Of a stretch of 64,000 nt of DNA, positions 26,599 through 35,518 are shown piece after piece. The first letter of the stretch is position 1; each line of letters starts with the position of its first letter. Made by a program: the position numbers and the translations under genes. The notes under the pieces were generated by a model that made no database searches, was not told where the DNA came from, and worked only from the letters and a program-made list of their open reading frames with translations. This DNA is from Cohnella kolymensis. Lineage in GTDB: Bacteria > Bacillota > Bacilli > Paenibacillales > Paenibacillaceae. The stretch is from NCBI RefSeq assembly GCF_000829465.1, contig NZ_JXAL01000026.1, positions 186,001-250,000 of the forward strand, read 5' to 3'.

Positions 26599-26892
26599 TT
26601 AAAAATAAGTCCGGTTGACGGCTTTAATATCCCCCGGCTTCATGACTGCGGCTTGGCACCCAAGCCGGAATCCTTCATCCAGTTCCTCAGCTCCAAGACG
26701 ATCCCATTCCGCGTCATTCGGTTCCGACAACAAATCGGCGCCTTCCTGCACGATACATCTGCACTTTGCGCAAGTGCCCCGGGAGCAGTTGAATTGCCAA
26801 TCGACACCGGCAGCCAAAGCATGGTCCAGCAGGCTTTTACCGACCTGTGCATCTACGTTTGCAGTAAGCGTTCTTCCCTTTAAAGTTATCAT
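26599..26892 (-). CDS. 2Fe-2S ferredoxin, plant-type spacing
   Basis: 97 residues from ATG 26892, which overlaps the yphE stop (ATGA). Its own ribosome site is weak, so translation is probably coupled to yphE. Ligands Cys36, Cys41, Cys44 and Cys79 (NCSRGTCAKC ... LGC) give the CX4CX2C plant-type pattern. An extra Cys46 follows. A longer in-frame extension to 27048 is rejected because it only shadows yphE. Confidence 0.87.
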   Translation of the reverse strand: MITLKGRTLTANVDAQVGKSLLDHALAAGVDWQFNCSRGTCAKCRCIVQEGADLLSEPNDAEWDRLGAEELDEGFRLGCQAAVMKPGDIKAVNRTYF

Positions 26893-27104
26893 ACAATCGA
26901 AAGAAACCCGCAGAGGAAACCATACAAGAGGAGAACGACTGCAACCAGCGTCAGTACCCGCCGCAGCCATCCTTTTGTCTTGGTCCGGGCAAAAGTTATA
27001 ATGAGAGCCGCCGCGACCATCAGGCCGATGCCGATCAGCGAAAGCCACATCTTGCCCATGGCATCCAGCTTGGCGGCGGCATAGGTTTGGAACAGGAAAT
27101 ACAT
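26889..27104 (-). CDS. yphE: DUF2768-type small membrane protein
   Basis: 71 residues with two hydrophobic segments (residues ~18-39 and ~49-69) separated by a basic loop TKTKGWLRR. Size, topology and position in the spoIVA-yphF-yphE-gpsA neighbourhood match B. subtilis YphE (DUF2768), a protein with no assigned function. It is the first gene of the ferredoxin cluster, divergent from the gerA-type operon. Confidence 0.75.
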   Translation of the reverse strand: MYFLFQTYAAAKLDAMGKMWLSLIGIGLMVAAALIITFARTKTKGWLRRVLTLVAVVLLLYGFLCGFLSIV

Positions 27105-27269
27105 ACTATAAGTTCCTCCATACGATAAACATCCTCAAATGCACAATATTATACCATCTCCGACGAAAGAAGACAAAAGCCGCCGCTTGGCCGCAAACCC
27201 TTTTCAAAGTATAAAATTCGGCAGATTGCGAACATTGGAGATAAGGATTCAGGAGGAGGCGGAGGTGCA

Positions 27270-28712
27270 GTGAACGATTCCGGCAGACAAGAGAATAAGG
27301 AGCCGAATATGCAGCCTTCCATGGAGTACGCAATGGCAGAACTCCGTAATTGCGCTGATCTTAATCACCTAAAGTTACCCGAAATCGGTGTTGACTTCGT
27401 GTATTTCGGACATTTTATCGGAAGCCAAGAATTTACTCGCGAAATCTCGGAACCCTTCACGCATATACGCGCTGACGAAGTTGACCAGTTGCTGAAAAGA
27501 ACCATATATAAACCGATTACAGAGTCACAATCATTAATCAAAGCGATATTAAGCGGAGAAGTTGCCGTTTTTCACGGCAGCAATACATATTCCGTCAAAG
27601 CTTACGACCCGAAAAGCCGTGCCATAGAAGAATCTCAAACGGAGTCGGTCATTGTCGGTCCCCATGACGGCTTTGTAGAAGAAGTGGAAGTAAATGTGTC
27701 CCTCATTCGAAGAAGAGTAAAAAGCTCGCATCTTAAAGTGATCAAGCTTGAAATCGGCGAACTGACCAAAAATCATGTTTACGTGATGTATATAAACGAT
27801 GTGGTAAACATGGAGCATGTGAACGAATTGGTACATCGCATCAGCGGGGTTGAGATGGATGCCGTCTTTGACGGGAACATGCTTGTACAATACATCGAGG
27901 ATAATCCCAATTCGATATTCCCGCTGTTCATATCCACGGAAAGGCCGGACACCGCGGCTTCCATGCTTGCGGAGGGAAAAGTAATCGCCATATTGAACGG
28001 CAGCCCTTCCGTCATTTGCGCGCCTGCCTCCTTCTTCGAGTTCTTTAGTTCCCCCGATGATTATTACCAACGGTGGCCGGTAGGCAGTGCACTGAGGCTG
28101 CTAAGACTTTTTGCCCTTTTTATGACACTGACGCTGACTCCAATCTATGTATCCGTAACCACTTTTCATTATGAGATGGTTCCCGAGACACTTTTACTGT
28201 CCCTCGCCCAGTCCAGAAGCCGGGTTCCATTCCCTCCCTTGTTTGAAGCTATTCTGATGGAAATTACGATTGAGCTGCTAAGAGAAGCAGGAGCAAGACT
28301 TCCAACGAAAATCGGACAAACGATCGGTATCGTCGGCGGTATCGTGATCGGGCAGGCGGCCGTTCAGGCCGGGATAACGAGCAATATTCTGATCATTGCC
28401 GTCGCCTCTTCAGCTATTGCTTCCTTTGTGATTCCAAGCTACATCATGAGCTCGTGCATTCGGCTCGTCCGTTTTCCTTTGATCATTTTAGCGGGATTAT
28501 TGGGCAATTTCGGATTTATGCTGGGTATTGGATTCATCATCGTACATCTTGCGGGGCTCACAAGCTTAAAAAATTCGTATTTAACCCCGCTTGCCCCATC
28601 TAACCTTAAAGACTGGGGAGATATTTTTATTAGAGCGCCATTCTCTATGTTAAAGAAAAGACCCTTTGTGAACCAATCGCCGAATCCGGTAAGAAACAAA
28701 ATGCGAAAATAG
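27270..28712 (+). CDS. gerA: Spore germinant receptor subunit A
   Basis: GerA-family A subunit, inner spore membrane, 480 residues. It starts at GTG with an unusually strong purine-rich ribosome site (GGAGGAGGCGGAGG). A long N-terminal cytoplasmic domain contains VGPHDGFVEEVEVNVSLIRRR (residues ~125-145), near the family start of the conserved region. Membrane segments follow in the C-terminal half (residues ~285-430), with the PFPPLFEAILMEITIELLREAG segment. A, B and C genes follow in order. The germinant specificity cannot be deduced. Confidence 0.93.
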   Translation: MNDSGRQENKEPNMQPSMEYAMAELRNCADLNHLKLPEIGVDFVYFGHFIGSQEFTREISEPFTHIRADEVDQLLKRTIYKPITESQSLIKAILSGEVAVFHGSNTYSVKAYDPKSRAIEESQTESVIVGPHDGFVEEVEVNVSLIRRRVKSSHLKVIKLEIGELTKNHVYVMYINDVVNMEHVNELVHRISGVEMDAVFDGNMLVQYIEDNPNSIFPLFISTERPDTAASMLAEGKVIAILNGSPSVICAPASFFEFFSSPDDYYQRWPVGSALRLLRLFALFMTLTLTPIYVSVTTFHYEMVPETLLLSLAQSRSRVPFPPLFEAILMEITIELLREAGARLPTKIGQTIGIVGGIVIGQAAVQAGITSNILIIAVASSAIASFVIPSYIMSSCIRLVRFPLIILAGLLGNFGFMLGIGFIIVHLAGLTSLKNSYLTPLAPSNLKDWGDIFIRAPFSMLKKRPFVNQSPNPVRNKMRK

Positions 28713-28724
28713 GATGGTTTTTAC

Positions 28725-29804
28725 GTGATGGAAAAACTGCATCCTTTTCATGTGTCCATAATGATTTATATGAATCAATCGGGGGTGATCGCGCTGATCC
28801 TCCCCCGATTGTTTGCCTCTAATTACGGCTATAACGGCTGGTTGTCCTTGGCATTTTTTTTCGCCGTTTCAATCCTGAACATCTATCTCATTTCATTGGT
28901 TTACCATTATGGCCAAGGACGCTCCATTTTCGAAATTCTTGAAGCTTCATTGCCAAAATTCTTTTTATTTCCTCTCTATGTGTTGTTGGCCGCGTTATGG
29001 ACTCTCATCGGCTGTTTTGCCGCGAAGCAGTTTGTGTTCATCTTTCAGATGTTGGACTTTCCTACGACTCACCCTATGTTACTGAAACTGTTGCTGGATA
29101 TCCTGGCATTCTCGTTAGTCATTAAAGGAATTTACAGCATCTCAAAAGCGACAACCGTTTTCTTTTGGCTCTTTGTATGGATGCATCTGCTTGTCATTTA
29201 TTTTTTTGGAGAATTCCAGTGGGTCAGGTTAACTTCGTTTGTATTCCAGGGCGAAACAGACTTCGTCCAAGGCGGATTCGATATTTATTCCGCTTTCCTG
29301 GGGTTGGAAATCGCGTTGTTGTTATTGCCGTACGCCGAAAAAAACAAAAAATTGACGAGAGCCGTTTACATCGGCAATTTGATGAGTGTGTTGGCTTACC
29401 TTGTCGTAAGTGTCATTAGTTTCGGCGTTTACAGTTTGGAGCAATTGAAGAGACAGCAATACCCCGTGCTTGATTTGTTATCTTACATAAAATTGCCTTT
29501 TATAGAAAGAATGGAAAATTTATTGTTCGCATTCATTTTATTCCCTGTATTGGTCAGCGTCGTCTTATATACTTGGGCCAGCGTACTTGCTTTAAAAAGG
29601 ATTGCTCCTAAAGCCGACACGAACTGGCTCGCCTTCGCAGCTCTTGCCTTTTCTTTTGGCGCTGCTTGGGTTCCTGACGTTATAAGCGAAGTTGAAATGC
29701 TGCTTAAGTATTTCAGTTACGCCGAAGAAGGTATTGCATTCGGGCTTCCTTTGCTGTTAATCATTGTCCTTTTGTTCCAAAGAAAGGGGCATACCCATGC
29801 ATAA
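28725..29804 (+). CDS. gerB: Spore germinant receptor subunit B (permease-like)
   Basis: GerB-type member of the APC transporter superfamily, 359 residues, about ten transmembrane segments. It is thought to hold the germinant-binding site. It begins at GTG 28725 or ATG 28728, 13 nt after gerA. Local base composition looks AT-richer than the flanking housekeeping genes. It overlaps gerC by eight bases. Confidence 0.92.
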   Translation: MMEKLHPFHVSIMIYMNQSGVIALILPRLFASNYGYNGWLSLAFFFAVSILNIYLISLVYHYGQGRSIFEILEASLPKFFLFPLYVLLAALWTLIGCFAAKQFVFIFQMLDFPTTHPMLLKLLLDILAFSLVIKGIYSISKATTVFFWLFVWMHLLVIYFFGEFQWVRLTSFVFQGETDFVQGGFDIYSAFLGLEIALLLLPYAEKNKKLTRAVYIGNLMSVLAYLVVSVISFGVYSLEQLKRQQYPVLDLLSYIKLPFIERMENLLFAFILFPVLVSVVLYTWASVLALKRIAPKADTNWLAFAALAFSFGAAWVPDVISEVEMLLKYFSYAEEGIAFGLPLLLIIVLLFQRKGHTHA

Positions 29805-30927
29805 AATCAGCCGTATCGGCGCGGCGCTCATCATCCCCTTACTTTTACCCGCCTGCGCGGATCAGCGAATATTGGAAGAATTGGGCACGGTCCACACCAC
29901 CAGCTATGATTTACTGCCTGAAGAAGAAGGAAAATCGTCAAAGGAACTGTTAATTACGATGACGATTCCGAAAAACGACCCGGAAAACAGGAAAGTTCGG
30001 GAGGAAATTCTTACGACGACTTCCATAAACAGCAAAGGAGGACGAATCAGGTTATCGAGGAAAACAGAATTATCTTTGGTCAGCGGTCAATTGCGAAATG
30101 TGTTGTTCGGATCAAGGCTGGCGAAAGAAGGAATATGGCCGCTCATGGACACGTTCCAGCGGGATCCCTCCATTTCCCAGCGGCTAAAAATAACCGTTGT
30201 CGACGGAAGCGCTCACGATTTAGTAACGGAAAAATATCCCCCGCATCCCATGACCGGTCCTTATATTGAAAGAATGTTGGAAAAACAAGAAAAATCGAAG
30301 ATGAGCGCGGAAGCTACGCTGTATGATTTCACGCGGGATTATTATGACGATGGCATCGATCCGATTGCGCCGATTGTTAAAAAACAAGGTGGCAACGTCG
30401 TTATGGAAGGAATTGCCTTATTCAATGAAGACAGGTATATGACCAAGATACCGGCGGATGAAGTGCTCATTTTCGGATTTTTGCAAGGAGATTTCAGGCA
30501 GGGTGAGTTGAGCATGGACTTTGGGGAGTCCGCAAATAAAGAAGCAAACAATGCCATGTTCACATCGTTAATCAGCAAAAGAAAAATTAAAGTGTTCGCC
30601 AATCGGTCCCGGGATGATATAACGGTTAACGTTAGTGTTCAGATTAAAGGTTCCGTACTGGAGTACAACGGTAAAATGGATTTGAGTATAGATCAAGACC
30701 GCCGCAAATTGGAACGATTAATCTCCGAGCAGATTACGGATAAAGCCAATGATATGATATCCAAAATGCAGAAGAACAACGTGGACAGCCTCGGATTGGG
30801 TCAATATGTAAGGAACAGCATGAGTTACGGCAGGTGGAAAAAACTGAATTGGGAAGAAGTCTATCCTCATGTTAGAGTGCATTGTAAAGCGACGATGGTG
30901 ATCAAAGACTACGGCAAATTCAAATAA
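29797..30927 (+). CDS. gerC: Spore germinant receptor subunit C lipoprotein
   Basis: GerC-type lipoprotein, 376 residues from ATG 29797 (overlaps gerB; AAAGGGG upstream). Signal peptide with lipobox LPAC at about residue 20. The domain order fits the family: RILEELGTVHTTSYD after the lipobox, a middle region EKYPPHPMTGPYIERMLEKQEK and GIALFNEDRYMTKIP, and a C-terminal domain with NVSVQIKGSVLEYNGKMDL. It needs lipidation (Lgt) for receptor function. Confidence 0.92.
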   Translation: MHKISRIGAALIIPLLLPACADQRILEELGTVHTTSYDLLPEEEGKSSKELLITMTIPKNDPENRKVREEILTTTSINSKGGRIRLSRKTELSLVSGQLRNVLFGSRLAKEGIWPLMDTFQRDPSISQRLKITVVDGSAHDLVTEKYPPHPMTGPYIERMLEKQEKSKMSAEATLYDFTRDYYDDGIDPIAPIVKKQGGNVVMEGIALFNEDRYMTKIPADEVLIFGFLQGDFRQGELSMDFGESANKEANNAMFTSLISKRKIKVFANRSRDDITVNVSVQIKGSVLEYNGKMDLSIDQDRRKLERLISEQITDKANDMISKMQKNNVDSLGLGQYVRNSMSYGRWKKLNWEEVYPHVRVHCKATMVIKDYGKFK

Positions 30928-30959
30928 AAAAAGTTGACCGCTCTGGCGGAGCGATCAAC
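30926..30959 (-). terminator. Terminator after spoVIF
   Basis: GTTGACCGCTC (30933-30943) pairs with GAGCGATCAAC (30949-30959) with one G-U in the minus-strand RNA, followed by seven U. It faces spoVIF. The gerA-type operon on the other strand has no U-tract here. Confidence 0.8.
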
Positions 30960-30979
30960 CCGTTGCTGCCGTAACCCTA

Positions 30980-31256
30980 TTATTTCTTAGACATCATCTT
31001 AATGAGAGACTCCAAGCTGTTCATGTTCAACCCGGTTTTGTGACGGCGCCTACGATTTCCTTGATCGTATCTTCGGATACCGGCACGCCCGCCATGCCCG
31101 AAACCTGCTTGATGAGCTCGCGGATTTGCGCTTCGTTGCTCAGAGTTTCGGGGGTAACTCCGCTCGCTATTTTTTTTGATCGAGTTCTCCGTAATGTTTT
31201 TTTCCGGTTTTGTCCTTCACCACACCCAAAATATCTTTGGATACTTTCTTGTCCAT
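30980..31256 (-). pseudogene. spoVIF: Stage VI sporulation protein F, three frame breaks
   Basis: Start at ATG 31256 with GGAGGGG. The true frame needs three corrections: six instead of seven A (31197-31203), seven instead of eight A (31170-31177), and one base added near 31036. It then reads DKTGKNITENSIKKIASG, then the intact ASGVTPETLSNEAQIRELIKQ and MAGVPVSEDTIKEIV segments, and ends SGLNMNSLESLIKMMSKK, a good SpoVIF C-terminus, about 91 residues. The coding signal of the corrected frame is fully kept, which argues for sequence errors rather than decay. SpoVIF acts in late coat assembly in B. subtilis. Confidence 0.82.
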
Positions 31257-31323
31257 GCTTCCCCTCCTCCGGGTATTTGCACTGTATCCTATGAGGAGGG
31301 AGAGCAAAAAGTGCCGCCAATAG

Positions 31324-32385
31324 TCACACGCCCGGCTGGCCTCTGAGCCATTTGTCGCGCGAGGCGTCAGCAACTTCTTCGATCTCGTTCTTCTTCACTC
31401 GGCCCATGAGCGCACCCACTGCAAGCTCGGGCGATCTTCCGTCAAAAAGAACGGCGTATAATTGGTTGGTGATCGGCATCTCGACACCATAACGCGACGC
31501 AAGCATATGCGCGGACTTGGTCGTTCGTACACCCTCTACCACCATTCCCATACGCTGTAACACGACCTCCAGAGGAAGTCCTTGCGCGAGCATTGAGCCG
31601 GCTCTCCAGTTACGGCTGTGCTTGCTAGTACAGGTAGCAATCAAATCTCCGACACCGGCAAGACCGGCGAACGTTAATGGGTTCGCACCCATGGCCGCAC
31701 CCAATCGGGCGATTTCCGCCAATCCTCTTGTGATTAACGCCGCTTTGGCATTGTCTCCAAAGCCAAGCCCGTCCGTAAGGCCGGCTCCCAGAGCGATAAT
31801 ATTCTTGATCGCACCCGCAGTTTCCACCCCGATGAAGTCGGGGTTGGTATAGACACGGAAATACTCTTCATTCATGAATAAATCCTGGGCGGCCTCTGCG
31901 CATGCCGTTTCTTGGGAAGCGACGACAACCGTCGTCGGCTGCCGAATGACAACTTCCTCGGCATGGCTCGGGCCCGATAATACGACAATCTGATGCTCGG
32001 ACCGGCCGAGTTCCTCCGCAAGAACCGTGGACATTCTTTTCAGCGAATCGGGCTCAAACCCTTTCGTTGCATGTATGATTAGAGCATCTTTATGTAAGTA
32101 TAAAGCCGCTTGACGAGCGACATCCCGCATCGCGGATGAAGGGGCGACGAACAGGACGGCCTCGGCTGACGAGACGGCGTCTTTCATATCCGTCGTAGCG
32201 ATAATTCCTTCAGGCAGCTCCGCTTCCGGCAGGAACTTTGTATTGCGGCGTTGACCGTTGATCTCTTCCGCCTGGTTTGCGCTGCGGGTCCATAGCTTTA
32301 CCGTATGGCCGTTGTCGGCCAGCACACGCGCCAAAGCCGTCCCCCAGCTCCCCGCTACAAGGACGGCGACTTGTTTATAACCCAT
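31324..32385 (-). CDS. gpsA: Glycerol-3-phosphate dehydrogenase (NAD(P)+)
   Basis: Makes sn-glycerol 3-phosphate from dihydroxyacetone phosphate for phospholipids. 353 residues from ATG 32385 (AGGGTGA upstream); an upstream GTG at 32394 is possible. KXXKG-like HATKGFEP, SGPSHAEEV, and TAGAIKNIIALGAG with the catalytic lysine are normal. Odd: the dinucleotide motif reads VAVLVAGSWGTALA, where the family has VLGAGSWGTA, so the first glycine of GxGxxG is a valine (GTA codon instead of GGA). This could be a base error or a weakened enzyme. It overlaps plsY by 11 bases. Confidence 0.95.
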   Translation of the reverse strand: MGYKQVAVLVAGSWGTALARVLADNGHTVKLWTRSANQAEEINGQRRNTKFLPEAELPEGIIATTDMKDAVSSAEAVLFVAPSSAMRDVARQAALYLHKDALIIHATKGFEPDSLKRMSTVLAEELGRSEHQIVVLSGPSHAEEVVIRQPTTVVVASQETACAEAAQDLFMNEEYFRVYTNPDFIGVETAGAIKNIIALGAGLTDGLGFGDNAKAALITRGLAEIARLGAAMGANPLTFAGLAGVGDLIATCTSKHSRNWRAGSMLAQGLPLEVVLQRMGMVVEGVRTTKSAHMLASRYGVEMPITNQLYAVLFDGRSPELAVGALMGRVKKNEIEEVADASRDKWLRGQPGV

Positions 32386-32989
32386 GATGCTCACCCTTTT
32401 TAGTTCCGCCCAGCTTATTTTCCGTGCCGTTGATCAGCTTGACGATATTCTTCCGATGGCGAAGCAGTGCCAGAATGCCGATAGCCACCGCCCCCATAAC
32501 GAGAGCCTGCTCCAAGCCGAACAGATAGAAAACGATCGGCAGCAATACCGCGAAGATCATTGATCCGAGCGATACATAGCGGGTTGCCGCAATTGTAATA
32601 ATAGCCGCGATTCCCGCCAGTAAAGCCGGAAAAAAGGCGAGCATCGCCACTGCGCCGATTGTCGTAGCGATGCCTTTGCCGCCTTTGAAGCGGAAAAAGA
32701 TCGGCCAATTATGACCGATAATCGCCGCAAGGCCGCTCGCTACCGGCACCCAGCTTTCATCGCCGAGGAGCCGGCCCAGCAGCACTGCAGCGACGCCTTT
32801 GGCGATGTCGAGCGTAAAGACCGCAATAGCCGGGCCTTTCCCGAGAACGCGCAGCGTGTTGGTCGCCCCTGCGTTGCCGCTGCCGTGCTGACGAATGTCG
32901 ATTTTACGCAGCCAGCGGGCAAATAAGATACTGAAAGAGACAGAACCTATGAAATAGCTCATCACAATCGCGATAATTGAATTGAACAA
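32375..32989 (-). CDS. plsY: Glycerol-3-phosphate acyltransferase PlsY
   Basis: Membrane enzyme that acylates glycerol 3-phosphate from acyl-phosphate, the first step of phosphatidic acid synthesis. 204 residues, five or so membrane segments. Family motifs: HGSGNAGATNTLRVLGK (residues ~35-51), GHNWPIFFRFKGGKGIATTIG (residues ~92-112). It is followed at once by gpsA, which supplies its substrate. Confidence 0.95.
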   Translation of the reverse strand: MFNSIIAIVMSYFIGSVSFSILFARWLRKIDIRQHGSGNAGATNTLRVLGKGPAIAVFTLDIAKGVAAVLLGRLLGDESWVPVASGLAAIIGHNWPIFFRFKGGKGIATTIGAVAMLAFFPALLAGIAAIITIAATRYVSLGSMIFAVLLPIVFYLFGLEQALVMGAVAIGILALLRHRKNIVKLINGTENKLGGTKKGEHHGL

Positions 32990-33000
32990 CCCGGTCTCCC

Positions 33001-34323
33001 CTATTCCTGATCCGACTTACGACGCGTGAACAGCCGTAACGGCGTACCTTCGAACGCGAATGCCGCCCGAATTTTATTTTCCAAGTACCGCTCGTAGGAA
33101 AAGTGCATCAATTCCGGATCATTGACGAAAATGAGAATCGTGGGCGGCTTGACGCCGACCTGAGTCGCGTAATTGATGCGAAGACTGCGGCCTTTGTCCC
33201 TTGGCGGCGGGGTAATGGCGACCGCGTCGGAAATGATGTCATTAAGCACATGTGTCGGAATCCGCAGCGCATGCTGCTCCGCTACATGGTTGATTACAGG
33301 GAACAGCCTGTGCAGCCGGTGCTTGGTAAGAGCGGACAGGAAGACGACGGGCGCATAGGTCATGAAAAGAAAGTGCTCACGGATCGTATTGGTGAACTGC
33401 TGCATCGTTTTATCGTCCTTTTCGACGACATCCCATTTGTTCACCACAAAAACGGCGGCTTTGCCGTTCTCATGCGCGTATCCGGCGATATGTTTGTCTT
33501 GCTCGATAATGCCTTCCTCACCGTTGATGACGACAAGTACGACATCCGCGCGTTCGATCGCCTTCATGGCTCGCATCACGCTGTATTTTTCGGTCGTCTC
33601 GTAAACTTTGCCGCGTTTGCGCATGCCGGCGGTATCGATCAGAACGTATTTTTGGCCATCTTTTTCGAAAGGAGTATCGATAGCGTCACGAGTTGTGCCG
33701 GCGACCTCGCTTACGATGACCCGTTCCTCGCCCAGTATGGCGTTAACCAGCGAGGATTTGCCCACGTTAGGCCGGCCGATCAAAGCTACTTTGATGATAT
33801 CGTCATCATATTCTTCATCTTCGATCACGGGCAGCTTGGAAACGGCGGCATCGAGCAGATCGCCGATTCCCATGCCATGCGCGCCGGAGAGCGCAACGGG
33901 ATCCCCGAACCCGAGTCCGTAAAATTCGTAAATATCGTCCATCCGCTGTAAATTATCAACTTTATTGACAGCGACGACAATGGGCTTCTTAGAGCGGAAC
34001 AGCATTCTCGCGACTTCTTCATCGGCAGTGGTGATCCCTGCTTTGGCGTCCACCATGAAGATGATGACGTCCGCTTCCTCTATGGCCAGCTCAGCCTGCA
34101 TCCTGACGGACCGAAGCAGACTGTCTTCTCCTTCAATCTCAATGCCCCCGGTATCGATGACGCTGAACGCACGCCCTGTCCATTCCCCGGTGCCGTAAAT
34201 GCGGTCGCGCGTCACACCGGGCTTATCTTCAACAATGGCGAGCCGGTCGCCGATAATTCGGTTAAAAATCGTGGACTTGCCTACATTGGGCCGTCCGACG
34301 ATGGCAATAACTGGTCGTGCCAT
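33001..34323 (-). CDS. der: Ribosome-assembly GTPase Der (EngA)
   Basis: Tandem-GTPase that matures the 50S subunit. 440 residues from ATG 34323 (GAGGAG upstream; a longer ORF to 34341 is not needed). First G domain GRPNVGKST (residues ~8-16), DTGG, NKVD; second G domain GRPNVGKSS (residue ~182), DTAGM, NKWD; C-terminal KH-like domain. Place between plsY and the yphB genes agrees with Bacillales synteny. Confidence 0.97.
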   Translation of the reverse strand: MARPVIAIVGRPNVGKSTIFNRIIGDRLAIVEDKPGVTRDRIYGTGEWTGRAFSVIDTGGIEIEGEDSLLRSVRMQAELAIEEADVIIFMVDAKAGITTADEEVARMLFRSKKPIVVAVNKVDNLQRMDDIYEFYGLGFGDPVALSGAHGMGIGDLLDAAVSKLPVIEDEEYDDDIIKVALIGRPNVGKSSLVNAILGEERVIVSEVAGTTRDAIDTPFEKDGQKYVLIDTAGMRKRGKVYETTEKYSVMRAMKAIERADVVLVVINGEEGIIEQDKHIAGYAHENGKAAVFVVNKWDVVEKDDKTMQQFTNTIREHFLFMTYAPVVFLSALTKHRLHRLFPVINHVAEQHALRIPTHVLNDIISDAVAITPPPRDKGRSLRINYATQVGVKPPTILIFVNDPELMHFSYERYLENKIRAAFAFEGTPLRLFTRRKSDQE

Positions 34324-34422
34324 AAGTTCACTCCTCGACAACTACAAACGGCTTTGCCGTCGCAATATCTGAATCACAGAAACGTTCGCAACTTTCATCA
34401 TATCAAAAATCCCTTAGATTGG

Positions 34423-34602
34423 CTAATGCCGATCGACAATGATAAACAAATCCTCATGCACCTGATGCGCGCCGCAGTCCAGCACTTTCTCGAGCATGTG
34501 GGCCACTTTTTCAAGGTCCTCCCGGCTTTTTGCAAAAAAGATCGGCGCTCCGCCGGCAACGCCATTCCGATCCGTAGTGACAACGCCGACAATTTTAGCC
34601 AT
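34423..34602 (-). CDS. Small capping subunit of the YIEGIA complex
   Basis: 59 residues starting at AKIVGVVTTDRNGVAGGAPIFFAKS; it begins eight bases inside the end of the YIEGIA-family gene, so the two are translated together. I recall the family name as a capping complex subunit for YIEGIA, connected with sporulation. No membrane segment or catalytic motif is visible. An overlapping second frame (34398-34592) is a shadow. Confidence 0.75.
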   Translation of the reverse strand: MAKIVGVVTTDRNGVAGGAPIFFAKSREDLEKVAHMLEKVLDCGAHQVHEDLFIIVDRH

Positions 34603-35518
34603 TGGGAGCCCCCTGCGAATGACGGTGGTTTGCTTCCGTCGGCATCCGCACAGCCGCTTCAAGTAACGGCACATTGCATACTGCGTGATAAGCGACGGAC
34701 TTGTCCTTTTCCCGCGGGAGAACGAACAGACCCAGCTTTCCTGTCTTCAATCCAAGCTTGGCCAGCGGAAGCAGGAGCGGATCCCCTTCGTCCCGAAACA
34801 CGCCAAGTCTTGTAGAAAGGTCATGCAGGATCGCTTGGCGCTGGCCCAAATTGGAAAGCGTCACTCTCGCATTGTCATTTTTGGGGTGCAAAATAAAGCC
34901 TAGCCCTTCCTCTTCGATGATTTTCCGATTTTCTTCCAACCCTACGTTCATAATATAGACGTCTCCGACAAACAGATTCGGCCCGTCCAGCTTCACCGGC
35001 GCCATCTCAATAATCGCAATGTGCTGAATGCTTTTCCCTCTCCTGAAAAAATGCACTAAGAGCAGCGACAGAAGTCCGGCGATAAGCCCCGCAATCCAGG
35101 ATATCGTCATCGAAGCAAGGCTGGTCAGAAAAGCGGCGAAGATCGCCAAGTAATTGCGGCCTTCGAACACCACCGCAATCCCTTCAATGTATGCGGCTCC
35201 CCTGGGCACCAGCTCGTACTTATCGATCGCGTTCAGGGTGGTGCGCTCCATATTTCTGACTTCGCGGAATTGCTGGGCGGCGAGAGAAAGAAAAGTAATG
35301 GCCGTGTAATCCTTGTGATATAAGGCAGGGACGGCAACGGCCCCCAGAGCGCCCGCGATAAGCCCGAGAGCCAAGTGAACGATTTTGCCGTGGGGATAGG
35401 CCGGATATTGCCTATAATCGCTCCGGAGCATCATTAATCGTGCGATCAGTCCGAATGCTGTGCCGAAGATGACGCTTGCGTAATCCTCGTATTTATTCAG
35501 CCATTCTATAATGATCAT
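34595..35518 (-). CDS. yphB: YIEGIA-family membrane protein (YphB-like)
   Basis: 307 residues from ATG 35518, which has GAGGAGGGG upstream. The eponymous YIEGIAVVFEGRN stretch lies near residue 107. Membrane segments surround it (residues ~15-30, 45-85, 115-155), followed by a soluble C-terminal half with LGVFRDEGDPLLLPLAKLGLKTGKLGLF. Synteny with der and yphA matches B. subtilis yphB, linked to spore envelope formation. It overlaps yphA by four bases and the capping subunit by eight. Confidence 0.82.
   Translation of the reverse strand: MIIIEWLNKYEDYASVIFGTAFGLIARLMMLRSDYRQYPAYPHGKIVHLALGLIAGALGAVAVPALYHKDYTAITFLSLAAQQFREVRNMERTTLNAIDKYELVPRGAAYIEGIAVVFEGRNYLAIFAAFLTSLASMTISWIAGLIAGLLSLLLVHFFRRGKSIQHIAIIEMAPVKLDGPNLFVGDVYIMNVGLEENRKIIEEEGLGFILHPKNDNARVTLSNLGQRQAILHDLSTRLGVFRDEGDPLLLPLAKLGLKTGKLGLFVLPREKDKSVAYHAVCNVPLLEAAVRMPTEANHRHSQGAPNG

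Noticed and set aside
26599..27048. 149-residue version of the second ferredoxin
   Set aside because: The extra 52 residues shadow yphE in another frame; the ATG at 26892 overlaps the yphE stop as expected of a coupled gene.
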